Source: JBMTVN01 sp046047235 (GTDB taxonomy: Bacteria; Verrucomicrobiota; Verrucomicrobiia; Limisphaerales; JAHDYP01). From it: 21,668 bases of DNA. A program made the translations under genes and the position numbers. Below the pieces are notes generated by a model. The model saw only the letters and a list, made by a program, of their open reading frames with translations. It was not told where the DNA came from and made no database searches. This document shows, piece after piece, positions 1-8,392 of this stretch (its first letter is position 1; each line of letters begins with the position of its first letter). The DNA lies in the NCBI GenBank assembly GCA_046047235.1, contig JBJOII010000075.1, positions 1-21,668 of the forward strand, read 5' to 3'.

Positions 1-356
1 TTACCCCTTACCACTCTGCGCTCTGCGCTCTGCACCATCGAAATCGAAATCGCTATCGGGATCGGTATCGAATAGCGAAAGTTCGCCGCAGGCCCTAGCC
101 AGTCTACGGCCAGACTCCTTGAACCCACTCCCTCACCCTCGCGCAAACCACCCCCCCCCAACTCCGGGCTTGGATGCGCGGCACCAGCCGCGCGTGACTC
201 AACCGACATACCGACGCACCCTCTCCCCTCTCCCGTCTACTCTCTCCTTGCATCGCGCCACCGCGCGATGCAACAGCCCTCAGCGCTTACCGCTCTGCCC
301 TTTGCGCTCTGCGCTCTGCCCTTCCCGCTTTGCCCCCAGTCCATTACTCTCCTGCC
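1..356 (+). repeat. Composite intergenic repeat, copy A
   Basis: No gene is supported here; the stretch is mosaic repeat. It holds in order: three 7-mers of the CTCTGCG type at 14-34; six ATCGNN hexamers at 37-72; a conserved unique block at about 73-120; a run of nine C at 151-159; hairpin 1 at 176-193 (arms GCGCGGC and GCCGCGC, loop ACCA); hairpin 2 at 249-272 (10-bp arms TGCATCGCGC and GCGCGATGCA, loop CACC); and degenerate 7-mers of CTCTGCC/CTCTGCG type at about 277-337. The same modules recur near 3000, 7890, 10090 and 21550. The repeat reaches within about 20 bases of the downstream hydrolase start, so any promoter for that gene would lie inside it. Confidence 0.9.
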
Positions 357-1754
357 ATGCTCAGCGCCTCCCGCACCCGCCTGCATCCAACTCTGACGCT
401 CCTGGTCACGCTGCTCCACCTCGCTCTCCACCCCCTGCAAGCCTCGGACACCACAACGCTCCTCCTCGCCGGCACCGCACGCACGAGCATCAACCCCTTG
501 GAAGAAAACATACCCGCCACTCTGGGCGGCTACGGCGCACGCGAAGGCAAACCCGCCGAAGGAACTCTGGACACGATCTTCGGCAAAATCCTGCTCCTCG
601 AACACGCAGGCGAAAAGACCGCCCTCATCAGCCTCGATACCTGCAGCACCCCAATCTGCCTCGCACAGGAGACGCTCGCCAAAGCCAATATCCCGGGCCT
701 CCATCTCGACCGCACCCTGATCATGGCCAGCCATACCCACGCCGGACTCGAAGGCTTCAGTCTCGATCGCCGGAACGTCGCCAACAACCCCCACATCGGC
801 GTCTTCTCCGAACCTATGCTCAAGTTCGTCACCGACCGACTCGCCCATGCCCTCCAGCAAGCTGACCTCAACCTCCAACCCGTCCTCGCCGCCTCCGGAG
901 TCGTCCCTCTGCCCCAGCGCCACCGCAACCGCCGCGACACCCCCTTCATCGATCCCCATGCCACCATCCTTCGACTCGACCACGCCCAAACCCGTGAACC
1001 CATCGCTATCCTCGTCAACTACGCCGCCCATGGCACTTTCGTCGACGAAACCGATATGCTGATCTCCAGCGAATGGCCCGGAAGCATGCAGCGCACGATC
1101 GAAGACCTCTACGGGAACAATATCCTCTGCCTCTACGCCAACGGCGCCGAGGGAGACATCGCCCCGCAAGGCCGCTCCGGCGGCAGCCATTACGAGCAAG
1201 CCCAGAACTACGGCCGCCAAATCGGGATCGCCATCTGGCAAGAAACCCGGGAACTCACCCCTATCCCCGTCTCTCAATTCATAACCGCCGCCGCTTGGAT
1301 CACCCTGCCCCCACGCCAAGGCGCCCCCGACTTCATCAAAATCGCCGGCGCGGAATACCACGTAACCGAGGCAGAACTCAACGAACTCCTCCAGGTTCTC
1401 CTCCCTCCAACCGCCCCCTCCTACGCCCTCCGAATTAATGGTTTCGGCCTGCTATCCCTGCCCGGCGAACCCATCTGTGAACTCGGCCTCACCATCAAAT
1501 CCTACCTTCAGAAAAACGGCATCCAACACCCCGCCGTCCTCGGCCTCACCACGGACTATATCGGATATATGCTCACTCCCGAGGAATACCAACGCGGCGG
1601 CTACGAAGTCACCGCCTCGTTCTACGGCCCAACCCTCGGCCCCACCCTCCTCAACGAAACCCAAAAGCTCGCAGCCAAACTCAGCGCCCACCACGGAGCC
1701 CACCTCCATCGCATTGACTCCTCAACGCTTCTGGGGTGTGATGCGCATCAGTAA
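357..1754 (+). CDS. Neutral/alkaline ceramidase-like hydrolase, exported
   Basis: Predicted 465-residue protein of the neutral/alkaline non-lysosomal ceramidase family, which are zinc amidases that cleave the N-acyl bond of ceramides. Visible family marks are SHTHAG with H126 and H128, NYAAHGT with H225, and NGAEGDIAP at 262-270. The N-terminus (basic start, then a leucine-rich stretch to about residue 30 ending LQAS) looks like a signal peptide, so action outside the cytoplasm is likely. Full ceramidases have a C-terminal immunoglobulin-like domain; at 465 residues this protein appears to lack it, as do many environmental homologues, so the true substrate is uncertain. An in-frame TTG lies 27 bases upstream, but ATG 357 begins just ahead of the signal peptide. 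No Shine-Dalgarno sequence is visible. The acyltransferase gene follows after about 110 bases. Confidence 0.8.
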   Translation: MLSASRTRLHPTLTLLVTLLHLALHPLQASDTTTLLLAGTARTSINPLEENIPATLGGYGAREGKPAEGTLDTIFGKILLLEHAGEKTALISLDTCSTPICLAQETLAKANIPGLHLDRTLIMASHTHAGLEGFSLDRRNVANNPHIGVFSEPMLKFVTDRLAHALQQADLNLQPVLAASGVVPLPQRHRNRRDTPFIDPHATILRLDHAQTREPIAILVNYAAHGTFVDETDMLISSEWPGSMQRTIEDLYGNNILCLYANGAEGDIAPQGRSGGSHYEQAQNYGRQIGIAIWQETRELTPIPVSQFITAAAWITLPPRQGAPDFIKIAGAEYHVTEAELNELLQVLLPPTAPSYALRINGFGLLSLPGEPICELGLTIKSYLQKNGIQHPAVLGLTTDYIGYMLTPEEYQRGGYEVTASFYGPTLGPTLLNETQKLAAKLSAHHGAHLHRIDSSTLLGCDAHQ

Positions 1755-1866
1755 TCGTACTGACGCAGACGCCATCCACCGAGAACATCAAACATCCGCA
1801 AGCTCCCACCTGCTCCCGGCGCACCCCGGGAAAGCAACGCACTGAGATCAACCCAAACCAAACCGG

Positions 1867-2964
1867 ATGGCGCCCAAAGGAAATTCTCCCAACTCCAGCT
1901 CCTGCCCGACCCGCGCCCTTCGCATGACCGCTTCCCAATGGCCGCAGTGGGACGCCTTTGTGGAAAACCACCCCTCAGGCACGATCTGCCATACTTCCGC
2001 CTGGTGCCGCGCCATCGAAGAAACCTTCCCCCACATCCAGAATCGCTTCGTCGCTCTCGAGGAAACCCACTCCAACCAGATCATCGCAGCACTCCCCACC
2101 TACCTCCTCCGTAGCTGGCTCACAGGCAACCGGCTGGTCTGTGCACCTTTCGCCTCCTGGTGCGACCCCCTTGTCCAAAACCCCCACGAACTCCAGGCAC
2201 TCCTCCACTGCGCCGCCCAATCCGTTTCACCCAGCCAACCTCCCCCCGCCGAACTCCGCTGCCGACTCACCTCAGCCATCACCGAGGGAATCGGCCTCCA
2301 CCCAGCCACAACCTGCCTCCACCACACCATCCCGCTCACCAACCGCTCTCACGACGAAATCTGGCAGGCCGTCTCCCGCACCGGAATCCGACGCCGCATC
2401 AAACAGGCCCAACAATCCGGCATCCAAATCCAACAAGCAGACTCACCAGAACAAATCACCCTCTTCCACGCGATGCTCACCTCCACCCGCCATCGCATGG
2501 GCCTGCCCCGAATCCCCCTGAAGTTCTTTACCGCCCTCCACCACCACCTCGGCCCCTCCCGCCTCGCAGTTCTCATCGCCCGCTCCAACAACCACCCCGT
2601 CGCCAGTGTCCTCACCACCTGGAACCAGCAGACCTTCAACCTCGATTACCTCGGCGAAACCTCCCCCTCCATTCCCCCCGGCACCTCCCAACTCCTCTAC
2701 TGGAAAGCCCTCGAACTCGCCATCCAACAAAACTGCCGCGAATTCAGCTTCGGCAGAACCGACCCCTCACAAACCGGCCTCGCCGAATACAAACTACGCT
2801 GGGGCGCCACCGAAGAAACCCTCAAGGACTTCCATAATAAACCCAACCGCCCCATAGCCCCACAGCCTCAGGGTTCCGGAAAAAACCTCGCCCGCTCCAT
2901 CCTCCGCCAACTCCCCTCCCCGCTCTATAATCTCGCCGGCAACCTCTTCTACCGACACCGGTAA
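1867..2964 (+). CDS. FemAB-like / GNAT-fold acyltransferase
   Basis: Predicted 365-residue protein of the FemAB or BioF2-like acetyltransferase type (GNAT superfamily). Supporting text includes the opening WPQWDAFVENHPSGTICHTS, typical of FemAB-like N-terminal halves, a basic central stretch RTGIRRRIKQAQQSGI, and a C-terminal acetyltransferase half with DYLGETSP, GTSQLLYWKALELA and FSFGRTDPSQTGLAEYKLRWG. Relatives act in peptidoglycan cross-bridge synthesis or in polysaccharide and exosortase gene clusters; nothing here shows which. The start is ambiguous: ATG 1867 gives 365 residues, ATG 1924 gives 346 and begins right at the conserved domain. Neither has a Shine-Dalgarno sequence. It follows the ceramidase-like gene on the same strand and could be co-transcribed. 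Composition is unusually rich in Pro, Thr, Gln and His, in line with the strand bias of the window. Confidence 0.75.
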   Translation: MAPKGNSPNSSSCPTRALRMTASQWPQWDAFVENHPSGTICHTSAWCRAIEETFPHIQNRFVALEETHSNQIIAALPTYLLRSWLTGNRLVCAPFASWCDPLVQNPHELQALLHCAAQSVSPSQPPPAELRCRLTSAITEGIGLHPATTCLHHTIPLTNRSHDEIWQAVSRTGIRRRIKQAQQSGIQIQQADSPEQITLFHAMLTSTRHRMGLPRIPLKFFTALHHHLGPSRLAVLIARSNNHPVASVLTTWNQQTFNLDYLGETSPSIPPGTSQLLYWKALELAIQQNCREFSFGRTDPSQTGLAEYKLRWGATEETLKDFHNKPNRPIAPQPQGSGKNLARSILRQLPSPLYNLAGNLFYRHR

Positions 2965-3269
2965 ACCCAACGGTGAACCACCAGAGGCCAACGGCCACGG
3001 ATCAGAACCCGCACCCCGCTCTCCCTCGCACAAACCGCCCCCCCCAAACTCCGGGCTTCGATGCGCGGCACCAGCCGCGCGTGATTAAACCGACACACTG
3101 ACGTACTGCCCCACCCTCTCCCTGCGTGCCGCCGTCGCGGCACGCAAGCGCTCTGCGCCCAGAGTTTCCGAGTTTCGGAGTTTCGGAACAGTCAGCGCTG
3201 CATCGCGGCGTATCGAAATCGGGATCGGGATCGAACCACGCCTAACCCTCTGCCCTCAGCGCTCTGCCC
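2965..3269 (+). repeat. Composite intergenic repeat, copy B
   Basis: Lies between two convergent genes. It contains an eight-C run at 3038-3045; hairpin 1 at 3063-3080; hairpin 2 at 3123-3146 in its second sequence form (arms TGCGTGCCGC and GCGGCACGCA, loop CGTC); three 8-mers AGTTTCCG/AGTTTCGG at 3163-3186; four ATCGNN hexamers at 3212-3235; and a 14-bp tandem (TCTGCCCTCAGCGC) starting at 3249, with three full units plus a half unit to 3297. The 14-bp array continues into the 3' end of the oxidoreductase gene. No separate gene is seen. Confidence 0.9.
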
Positions 3270-4376
3270 TCAGCGCTCTGCCCTCAGCGCTCTGCCCTTG
3301 GCGCCAAGCGCCACCCACGCCCCACTCTCAGACGACAGAATCGCCGCCTCCATCACCTCCTGCGCCCTCACTCCATCATGAAAGCTCGGCACACACGGAC
3401 GCTCACTCCGTATGGCATCCACAAATTCCCACGCCTGGTCATACCGGAACGTCACCAGCGGATCGCCCGTCCCCGGATCCCGCTTCGACCCCGGCCACGT
3501 CCAATACTCCTGCGGTATCTCCAACGTCTCCAACCCCGGACCACCCGGACGCCCCACCTGCAAGGTGTTCCAACTGCCTGTCGTAAACCGAAAACTCGCC
3601 TCACTCCCGTTTAACTCCACCAGATCCAAACTGCGCCAACTCTCATTGTGCCCCGTCGCCAGCTTGCTGCTCTCCAATACCCCCGACGCCCCCCCCGCAA
3701 ACTCTGCCAACACCGCCACCCAGTCGTCCGTGTCATTCGGCTGCCCCCCACGGTCAGGCGTCAGGTTCTTCATGTGCGCCACAACCCGGCTCATCGGCCC
3801 AATCAAATGATGCGCAAAATCAATCCGGTGACTCAGCATGTCCCCCAACTCACCACAACCCGCCATCGCCTTTACCTGACGCCACCCCAACGGCCTCGTC
3901 CCCCAATCCTGTAACCGACACGACCGATAATGATAAGGCACCCCCAAATCCCCCCGCCGCACTAAATCCGTCAAGTACCGCATCGCCGGCACAAACCGAT
4001 ACGTAAACGCCGTCATGTGCCGCACCCCCGCCGCATCCGCCGCATCCGCCATCCCCCTCGCATCCGCCGCACTCAACGCCAACGGCTTCTCACACAACAC
4101 GTGCTTCCCCCGATTCACCGCCTCCAACACAATCGGCGCATGCATGTGGTTCGGCGTCGCCACAATCACCGCATGCACATCGTCCCGCTCCAAAATCTCC
4201 CGGTAATCTGTCGAGGCCACCGAAACCCCCGTATCCCGACGCGCCCGCTCCAGCACCTCCGGGTTCGCATCACATAATGCCGTGACCCACGTGTCAGGAC
4301 ACAATGCCAATCCAGGAAGGTGGTTCTGCAGGGTAATCCCCCCACACCCAATAATCGCAAAGCCTAAGGGTTTCAT
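3270..4376 (-). CDS. Gfo/Idh/MocA family oxidoreductase
   Basis: Predicted 368-residue NAD(P)-dependent oxidoreductase of the Gfo/Idh/MocA family, which oxidise or reduce sugars, inositols and related carbonyl compounds. The N-terminal Rossmann fold shows GCGG at 10-13, and the family signature EKPLAL begins at E96, with K97 the expected catalytic lysine. The second half carries the usual alpha/beta substrate domain with ELGDMLSHRIDFAHHL. There is no signal peptide, so it is cytoplasmic. The substrate cannot be told. The last residues (GRALRAER) and the TGA stop are read from the adjacent 14-bp repeat, so the native C-terminus may have been extended by the repeat. ATG 4376 has only a weak purine stretch upstream. 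It is divergent from metY. Confidence 0.9.
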   Translation of the reverse strand: MKPLGFAIIGCGGITLQNHLPGLALCPDTWVTALCDANPEVLERARRDTGVSVASTDYREILERDDVHAVIVATPNHMHAPIVLEAVNRGKHVLCEKPLALSAADARGMADAADAAGVRHMTAFTYRFVPAMRYLTDLVRRGDLGVPYHYRSCRLQDWGTRPLGWRQVKAMAGCGELGDMLSHRIDFAHHLIGPMSRVVAHMKNLTPDRGGQPNDTDDWVAVLAEFAGGASGVLESSKLATGHNESWRSLDLVELNGSEASFRFTTGSWNTLQVGRPGGPGLETLEIPQEYWTWPGSKRDPGTGDPLVTFRYDQAWEFVDAIRSERPCVPSFHDGVRAQEVMEAAILSSESGAWVALGAKGRALRAER

Positions 4377-4530
4377 CTCGTTCTCGTGAAGCCGGGCACA
4401 CTACGTGGATCCCCGCCTTTTGCAAATCCCTATAAAAATCAAGGTTGCCCAACAGCCCAGTCTGGTTCAAAAACCCCCCTGCTTAACCTCAGCATCAGAA
4501 TCACGTAACTCATTTTAAAAATACAAAGCC
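4377..4530. promoter_or_regulatory. Divergent intergenic region, oxidoreductase/metY
   Basis: This 154-bp gap must hold promoters for both flanking genes. It is locally AT-rich compared with its surroundings, with TATAAAAAT at 4431-4439 and TTTTAAAAATACAAAG just before the metY start. A TATAAA on the plus strand is a candidate -10 element, but no convincing -35 box sits 16-18 bases upstream. I looked for SAM-responsive riboswitch folds ahead of metY and did not recognise one. Confidence 0.35.
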
Positions 4531-5814
4531 ATGAAACTCAGCACGCTCGCCCTCCACGCCGGACAAACCCCCGACCCCACCACAGGCTCCCGCGCCGTCC
4601 CCATCTACCAAACCACGTCCTACGTTTTCAAAGATAGCGACCACGCCGCCAATCTTTTCGCCCTCAAGGAGTTCGGGAATATCTACACCCGCATCATGAA
4701 CCCCACCACCGATGTCTTCGAACAGCGCATCGCCGCGCTCGAAGGAGGCTCCGGTGCCCTCGCTGTCTCCTCCGGCCAGTCCGCAGCCACGTTCGCTATC
4801 CTCAATATCACCCAGGTCGGTGATGAAATCGTCGCCGCCAATAACCTCTACGGCGGCACCTACCAGCTCTTCCACTACACCATGCCCAAACTCGGCCGCA
4901 CGGTGAATTTCGTCGACTCCGGCAACCTCGACGCCTTCCGCCAGGCCATCACCCCCAAAACCCGCGCCATCTACTGCGAAACCATCGGCAACCCGAAACT
5001 CGATGTCCCCGACTTCGAAGCCCTCGCCAAAATCGCCCACGACGCCGGCATCCCCCTCGTGGTCGATAACACGGTCGGCGTCGGCCTCGTCCGCCCCCTC
5101 GAACACGGCGCCGATATCCTCACCTCCTCCGCCACCAAATACATCGGCGGTCACGGCACCTCCATCGGTGGCGTCGTGGTCGACGGCGGTAAATTCAACT
5201 ACGGCAATGGCAAGTTCCCCGAATTCACCGAACCCGATCCCAGCTACCATGGCCTGAAATTCTGGGACGTCTTCGGCAACTTCCCCGGCCTCGGAAATGT
5301 CGCCTTCATCATCAAACTCCGCGTCCAATGGCTGCGCGACGCCGGCATGTCCCTCAGCCCCTTCAACTCGTTCCAGTTCCTCCAAGGACTCGAAACCCTC
5401 CCACTCCGCCAACAAAAGCACTCCAGCAATGCCCTCGAAATAGCCCGCTGGCTCAAACAACACCCCCAAGTCTCCTGGGTCAATTACCCCGGCCTGGAAA
5501 ACCACCCCAGCCACGCCACCGCCAAACGCTACCTCGGCAACCACTTCGGCGGCCTCGTCGGCTTCGGTATCCAAGGCGGCCTCGAAGCCGGAAAAAAATT
5601 CATCAACTCCGTCAAACTCCTCTCCCACGTCGCCAATATCGGTGACGCCCGCAGCCTCGTCATCCACCCCGCCTCCACCACCCACCAGCAACTCACGGCA
5701 GAAGAACAAGCAGCCACCGGCGTCTCCCAAGACTATATCCGCCTCTCCATCGGCCTCGAAGACGCCGAGGACATCAAGGCCGATATCGATCAGGCTCTGA
5801 AATCAATCGCCTAA
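4531..5814 (+). CDS. metY: O-acetylhomoserine sulfhydrylase
   Basis: Predicted 427-residue PLP enzyme of the Cys/Met metabolism family. It converts O-acetyl-L-homoserine and sulfide into homocysteine plus acetate. The PLP lysine is K203 in SSATKYIGGHGT, with the cofactor-binding aspartate D179 in LVVDNT. The opening STLALHAGQTPDPTTGSRAV, the YTRIMNPTTD motif and the long insertion around 217-250 (GGKFNYGNGKFPEF) fit the MetY subgroup rather than cystathionine synthase or lyase, as does the length. It is cytoplasmic. The partner enzyme MetX, which makes its substrate, lies directly downstream but behind a strong terminator. The start is ATG 4531, with no Shine-Dalgarno sequence. Confidence 0.95.
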   Translation: MKLSTLALHAGQTPDPTTGSRAVPIYQTTSYVFKDSDHAANLFALKEFGNIYTRIMNPTTDVFEQRIAALEGGSGALAVSSGQSAATFAILNITQVGDEIVAANNLYGGTYQLFHYTMPKLGRTVNFVDSGNLDAFRQAITPKTRAIYCETIGNPKLDVPDFEALAKIAHDAGIPLVVDNTVGVGLVRPLEHGADILTSSATKYIGGHGTSIGGVVVDGGKFNYGNGKFPEFTEPDPSYHGLKFWDVFGNFPGLGNVAFIIKLRVQWLRDAGMSLSPFNSFQFLQGLETLPLRQQKHSSNALEIARWLKQHPQVSWVNYPGLENHPSHATAKRYLGNHFGGLVGFGIQGGLEAGKKFINSVKLLSHVANIGDARSLVIHPASTTHQQLTAEEQAATGVSQDYIRLSIGLEDAEDIKADIDQALKSIA

Positions 5815-5840
5815 CCCCCCCAAAGGCTCTACAGTCTCAC

Positions 5841-5885
5841 ACCTGCCGGGGCCGCCTCCGTGGCCCCGGCAGGTTTTAATTTTTT
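5841..5885 (+). terminator. Rho-independent terminator after metY
   Basis: A perfect 13-bp stem (ACCTGCCGGGGCC at 5841-5853 with GGCCCCGGCAGGT at 5862-5874), an 8-base loop, then a T-rich tail to 5885. It ends 27 bases after the metY stop and about 40 bases before metX, so it should separate metY from metX-metW unless read-through or attenuation occurs. Confidence 0.92.
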
Positions 5886-5924
5886 ACAGCATCAACCGCC
5901 GGCAAGGGTACCCACCCCCGGATC

Positions 5925-7115
5925 ATGACCCAATCACAAGGCAATCTCGACGGGGACCTGCAGGACCAGTCCCACCGCGAATACCACTCCGACCTCGGAG
6001 TCACAGAAACCCGCGTCGCCCAACTCGGCCCCTTCACCACCGACTCCGGCAATACCCTCCCCAGTATCGAAATCTGCTACCAAACCCTCGGACAACTCTC
6101 CCCCAATAAAGACAACGTCGTCCTCGTCTGCCACGCCCTCTCCGGCGATGCCCACGTCGCCGGCATGAACCCCACCACCAACCGCCCCGGCTGGTGGGAC
6201 TTCCACGTCGGCCCCAACAAAGCCATCGATACCAACCGCTTCCACGTCATCTGCTCCAACGTCCTCGGCAGCTGCGGCGGCAGCACCGGCCCCGCCTCCA
6301 CCAACCCGGAAACCCATCAACCCTACGGCACCGATTTCCCCCCAGTCACCCTCCGCGATATGGTCAGAGCCCAAACCATGCTCCTCGACCACCTCAATAT
6401 CCCCAAAGTGCTCGCCGTCGTCGGCGGCTCCATGGGCGGTATGCAAGCCCTCATCTGGGCCACCGATTACCCCCACCGCGTCGATACCTGCATCCCCATC
6501 GCCACCTGCATGGCCCATAACGCCATGCAAATCGCCTTCAACGAGGTCGGCCGCCAGGCCATCATGACCGACGCCAACTGGAACAATGGTGATTACTACG
6601 GCGGCCCCCTCCCCAAACACGGCCTCGCCGTCGCCCGCATGGTCGGCCACGTCACCTACCTCAGTGACTACGCCATGCATGAAAAATTCGGCCGACGCCT
6701 CCAGCGCCCCGCCGAACCCGATGACCTCTTCCCCGATTACTTCTCAGTCGAAAGCTACCTCCAATACCAGGGCGAGCGCTTCGTCCAACGCTTCGACCCC
6801 AACGCCTACCTCTACCTCACCAAAGCCCTCGACCGCTTCGACCTGCTCAACGGCCGGCCCGCCTTCGAAGCCCTCGGCAACGTCCGCGCCCGCTTCCTCG
6901 TCATCTCCTTCGACTCCGATTGGCTCTACTCACCCGACCAATCCCGCAACCTCGTCCGGCTCCTCAAACGCTCCAGCATCCATACCACCTACCTCAACCT
7001 CACCACCGCCTACGGCCACGATTCCTTCCTCATCCGAAACCCCGAATTCTCCAGCGCACTCAATCACTTCCTCATCGGAGAATACCGGCGGCTCTACGAA
7101 CAAACTCAACCCTGA
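5925..7115 (+). CDS. metX: Homoserine O-acetyltransferase
   Basis: Predicted 396-residue alpha/beta-hydrolase-fold acyltransferase that transfers an acetyl group from acetyl-CoA to homoserine, the entry step to methionine. The nucleophile is S169 in VVGGSMGGMQ; D332 in SFDSDWLYSP and H365 in YGHDSF complete the triad. The conserved stretches CHALSGDAHVAG, GWWDFHVGPNKAIDT and NVLGSCGGSTGP are typical of MetX. Some family members use succinyl-CoA instead; acyl specificity cannot be settled by eye, but the neighbouring metY and metW favour the acetyl route. It is cytoplasmic. No Shine-Dalgarno sequence precedes ATG 5925. metW begins 17 bases after its stop, so the two are surely co-transcribed. 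Confidence 0.95.
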   Translation: MTQSQGNLDGDLQDQSHREYHSDLGVTETRVAQLGPFTTDSGNTLPSIEICYQTLGQLSPNKDNVVLVCHALSGDAHVAGMNPTTNRPGWWDFHVGPNKAIDTNRFHVICSNVLGSCGGSTGPASTNPETHQPYGTDFPPVTLRDMVRAQTMLLDHLNIPKVLAVVGGSMGGMQALIWATDYPHRVDTCIPIATCMAHNAMQIAFNEVGRQAIMTDANWNNGDYYGGPLPKHGLAVARMVGHVTYLSDYAMHEKFGRRLQRPAEPDDLFPDYFSVESYLQYQGERFVQRFDPNAYLYLTKALDRFDLLNGRPAFEALGNVRARFLVISFDSDWLYSPDQSRNLVRLLKRSSIHTTYLNLTTAYGHDSFLIRNPEFSSALNHFLIGEYRRLYEQTQP

Positions 7116-7132
7116 CGCCACCAAGCCCAACC

Positions 7133-7759
7133 GTGAACCGCCACCTCTACGACGAAGTCCTCACCTGGATCTCTCCCCAATCCCGCGTCCTCGACCTCGG
7201 CAGCGGCGATGGCTCCTTCCTCGAACGCGTCGCCCTCGAACGCAAAGCCCACGTCGAAGGCGTCGAACGCAACCCCACCCGCGTCAGCGAATGCATCAAA
7301 CGACACCTCATCGTCCACCAAGGCGATGTCCTCGATGGCCTCGACCAATATAGCAAAGACTCCTTCGACCTCGTCATGCTCCTCGGCACCTTCCAGGAAC
7401 TCATCGACCCCTCCCAAGTCATCCGTGAAGCCTTCCGCGTCGGCCGACAAGTCATCATCTCCTTCACCAACTTCGCCTACTGGCGCGCCCGCCTCCAACT
7501 CTTCCTCACCGGACGCGCCCCCGTCACCCAAGCCCTCCCCTCCGCCTGGTACCGCACCTCCAATACCCACTTCTTCAGTATCCTCGACTTCGACACGTTC
7601 TGCCACGACCTCGGCATGAACATCGTCCGCAGCGGCTTCTTCGCCCCCAACGGCCCCGTCCACACCATCACCAACCTCCGGGCCGAATGCGCCGTCAAAC
7701 TCCTCGAACCCTGCCCCGGGAGCGCCCTCGAACGCTACCGCACCGAATCCGAACACTAA
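7133..7759 (+). CDS. metW: Methionine biosynthesis protein MetW
   Basis: Predicted 208-residue class I SAM-dependent methyltransferase-fold protein of the MetW family. The SAM-binding loop VLDLGSGDG is at 19-27. The family-typical stretches SFDLVMLLGTFQEL, ISFTNFAYWRARLQL, GRAPVT and NTHFFSILDFDTFC are all present. MetW is known to work together with MetX in homoserine acetylation in several bacteria, and the metX-metW order here agrees. The start is a GTG at 7133, 17 bases after metX; an open frame runs further upstream through metX, but the family begins at NRHLYDEVL. No Shine-Dalgarno sequence is visible, so translation may depend on coupling to metX. Confidence 0.92.
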   Translation: MNRHLYDEVLTWISPQSRVLDLGSGDGSFLERVALERKAHVEGVERNPTRVSECIKRHLIVHQGDVLDGLDQYSKDSFDLVMLLGTFQELIDPSQVIREAFRVGRQVIISFTNFAYWRARLQLFLTGRAPVTQALPSAWYRTSNTHFFSILDFDTFCHDLGMNIVRSGFFAPNGPVHTITNLRAECAVKLLEPCPGSALERYRTESEH

Positions 7760-8392
7760 CCCTCTGCGCTTCCCGCTTACCGCTCCACGCTTCGCTCAGC
7801 AGACAGAAGAGTGGAGAGAGCAGAGAGGCCACGCCGTTGATCTCGCTTCGTCAGCCGAACGCCGAAATCTGCTCTCAACGCTACCGCCCCATCGAAATCG
7901 AAATCGCTATCGGGATCGGTATCGAATAGCGAAAGTTCGCCGCAGGCCCTGGCCAGTGTGCGGCCAAACTCCTCTCACCCCCTCCCACCCCCTCGCGCAA
8001 CCCCCCCCCCCCCCAACTCCGGGCTTGCTTGCGCGGCACCCGCCGCGCGTGCCTCAACTGACGTACCGACGTACCCTCTCCCCCCTCCCGTCTCCTCTCT
8101 CCTTGCATCGCGCCACCGCGCGATGCAACAGCCCTCCCTGCAACCGCATGAATAGTCCACACATGAACATACCCATCCCTGCACCCAGCCCGGCCATTCA
8201 CGTATGGCTGTGTTCATGCGGTAATCCCCCGGGACCACATTCGTGCTCCCCAACCACCACTCTGCCCTCCGCGCTTCGCGCCCAGAGTTTCCGAGTTTCG
8301 GAGTTTCGGAACAGTCAGCGCTGCATCGCAGCGTATCGAAATCGAAATCGGGATCGAACCACGCCTAGCCCTCAGCCCTCAGCCCTCAGCCC
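7760..8392 (+). repeat. Composite intergenic repeat, copy C (largest)
   Basis: A 633-bp gap between the convergent metW and sulfatase genes that combines modules of copies A and B. It shows six ATCGNN hexamers at 7891-7926; the conserved block with imperfect arms GCCGCA at 7939 and TGCGGC at 7959; a run of 14 C at 8001-8014; hairpin 1 at 8031-8048 (loop ACCC); hairpin 2 at 8104-8127; an insert unique in this window at about 8128-8280; three AGTTTCNG 8-mers at 8286-8309; a small hairpin at 8319-8333 (CGCTGC and GCAGCG, loop ATC); four more hexamers at 8335-8358; and four GCCCTCA 7-mers at 8368-8395. Nothing here looks like a coding gene, although antisense frames stay open. Confidence 0.9.
8143..8222. 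other. Inverted-repeat insert inside repeat copy C
   Basis: ACCGCATGAA at 8143-8152 is the exact inverse complement of TTCATGCGGT at 8213-8222. A second left arm CATGAACA at 8162-8169 can pair with TGTTCATG at 8211-8218, which overlaps the same right arm. The two pairings exclude each other. The segment is absent from the other repeat copies in the window. Its function is unknown. Confidence 0.55.

Noticed and set aside
1..356. Transposon or insertion sequence in the repeat regions
   Set aside because: No transposase gene, terminal inverted repeats of the whole element, or consistent target duplications; only small hairpins and microsatellites.
237..1361. Long antisense open frame opposite the ceramidase-like gene (374 codons)
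   Set aside because: It is Gly/Val/Glu-rich low-complexity text with no domain, fully inside a recognisable gene; the C-rich plus strand simply lacks stop codons in antisense frames.
4377..4530. SAM or SAH riboswitch ahead of metY
   Set aside because: The gap is short and I could not find the paired helices or conserved cores of the known SAM-responsive classes; the same holds for the space before metX.
4510..5730. 406-codon open frame antisense to metY
   Set aside because: Same cause; the metY frame has complete catalytic motifs and this one is acidic low-complexity.
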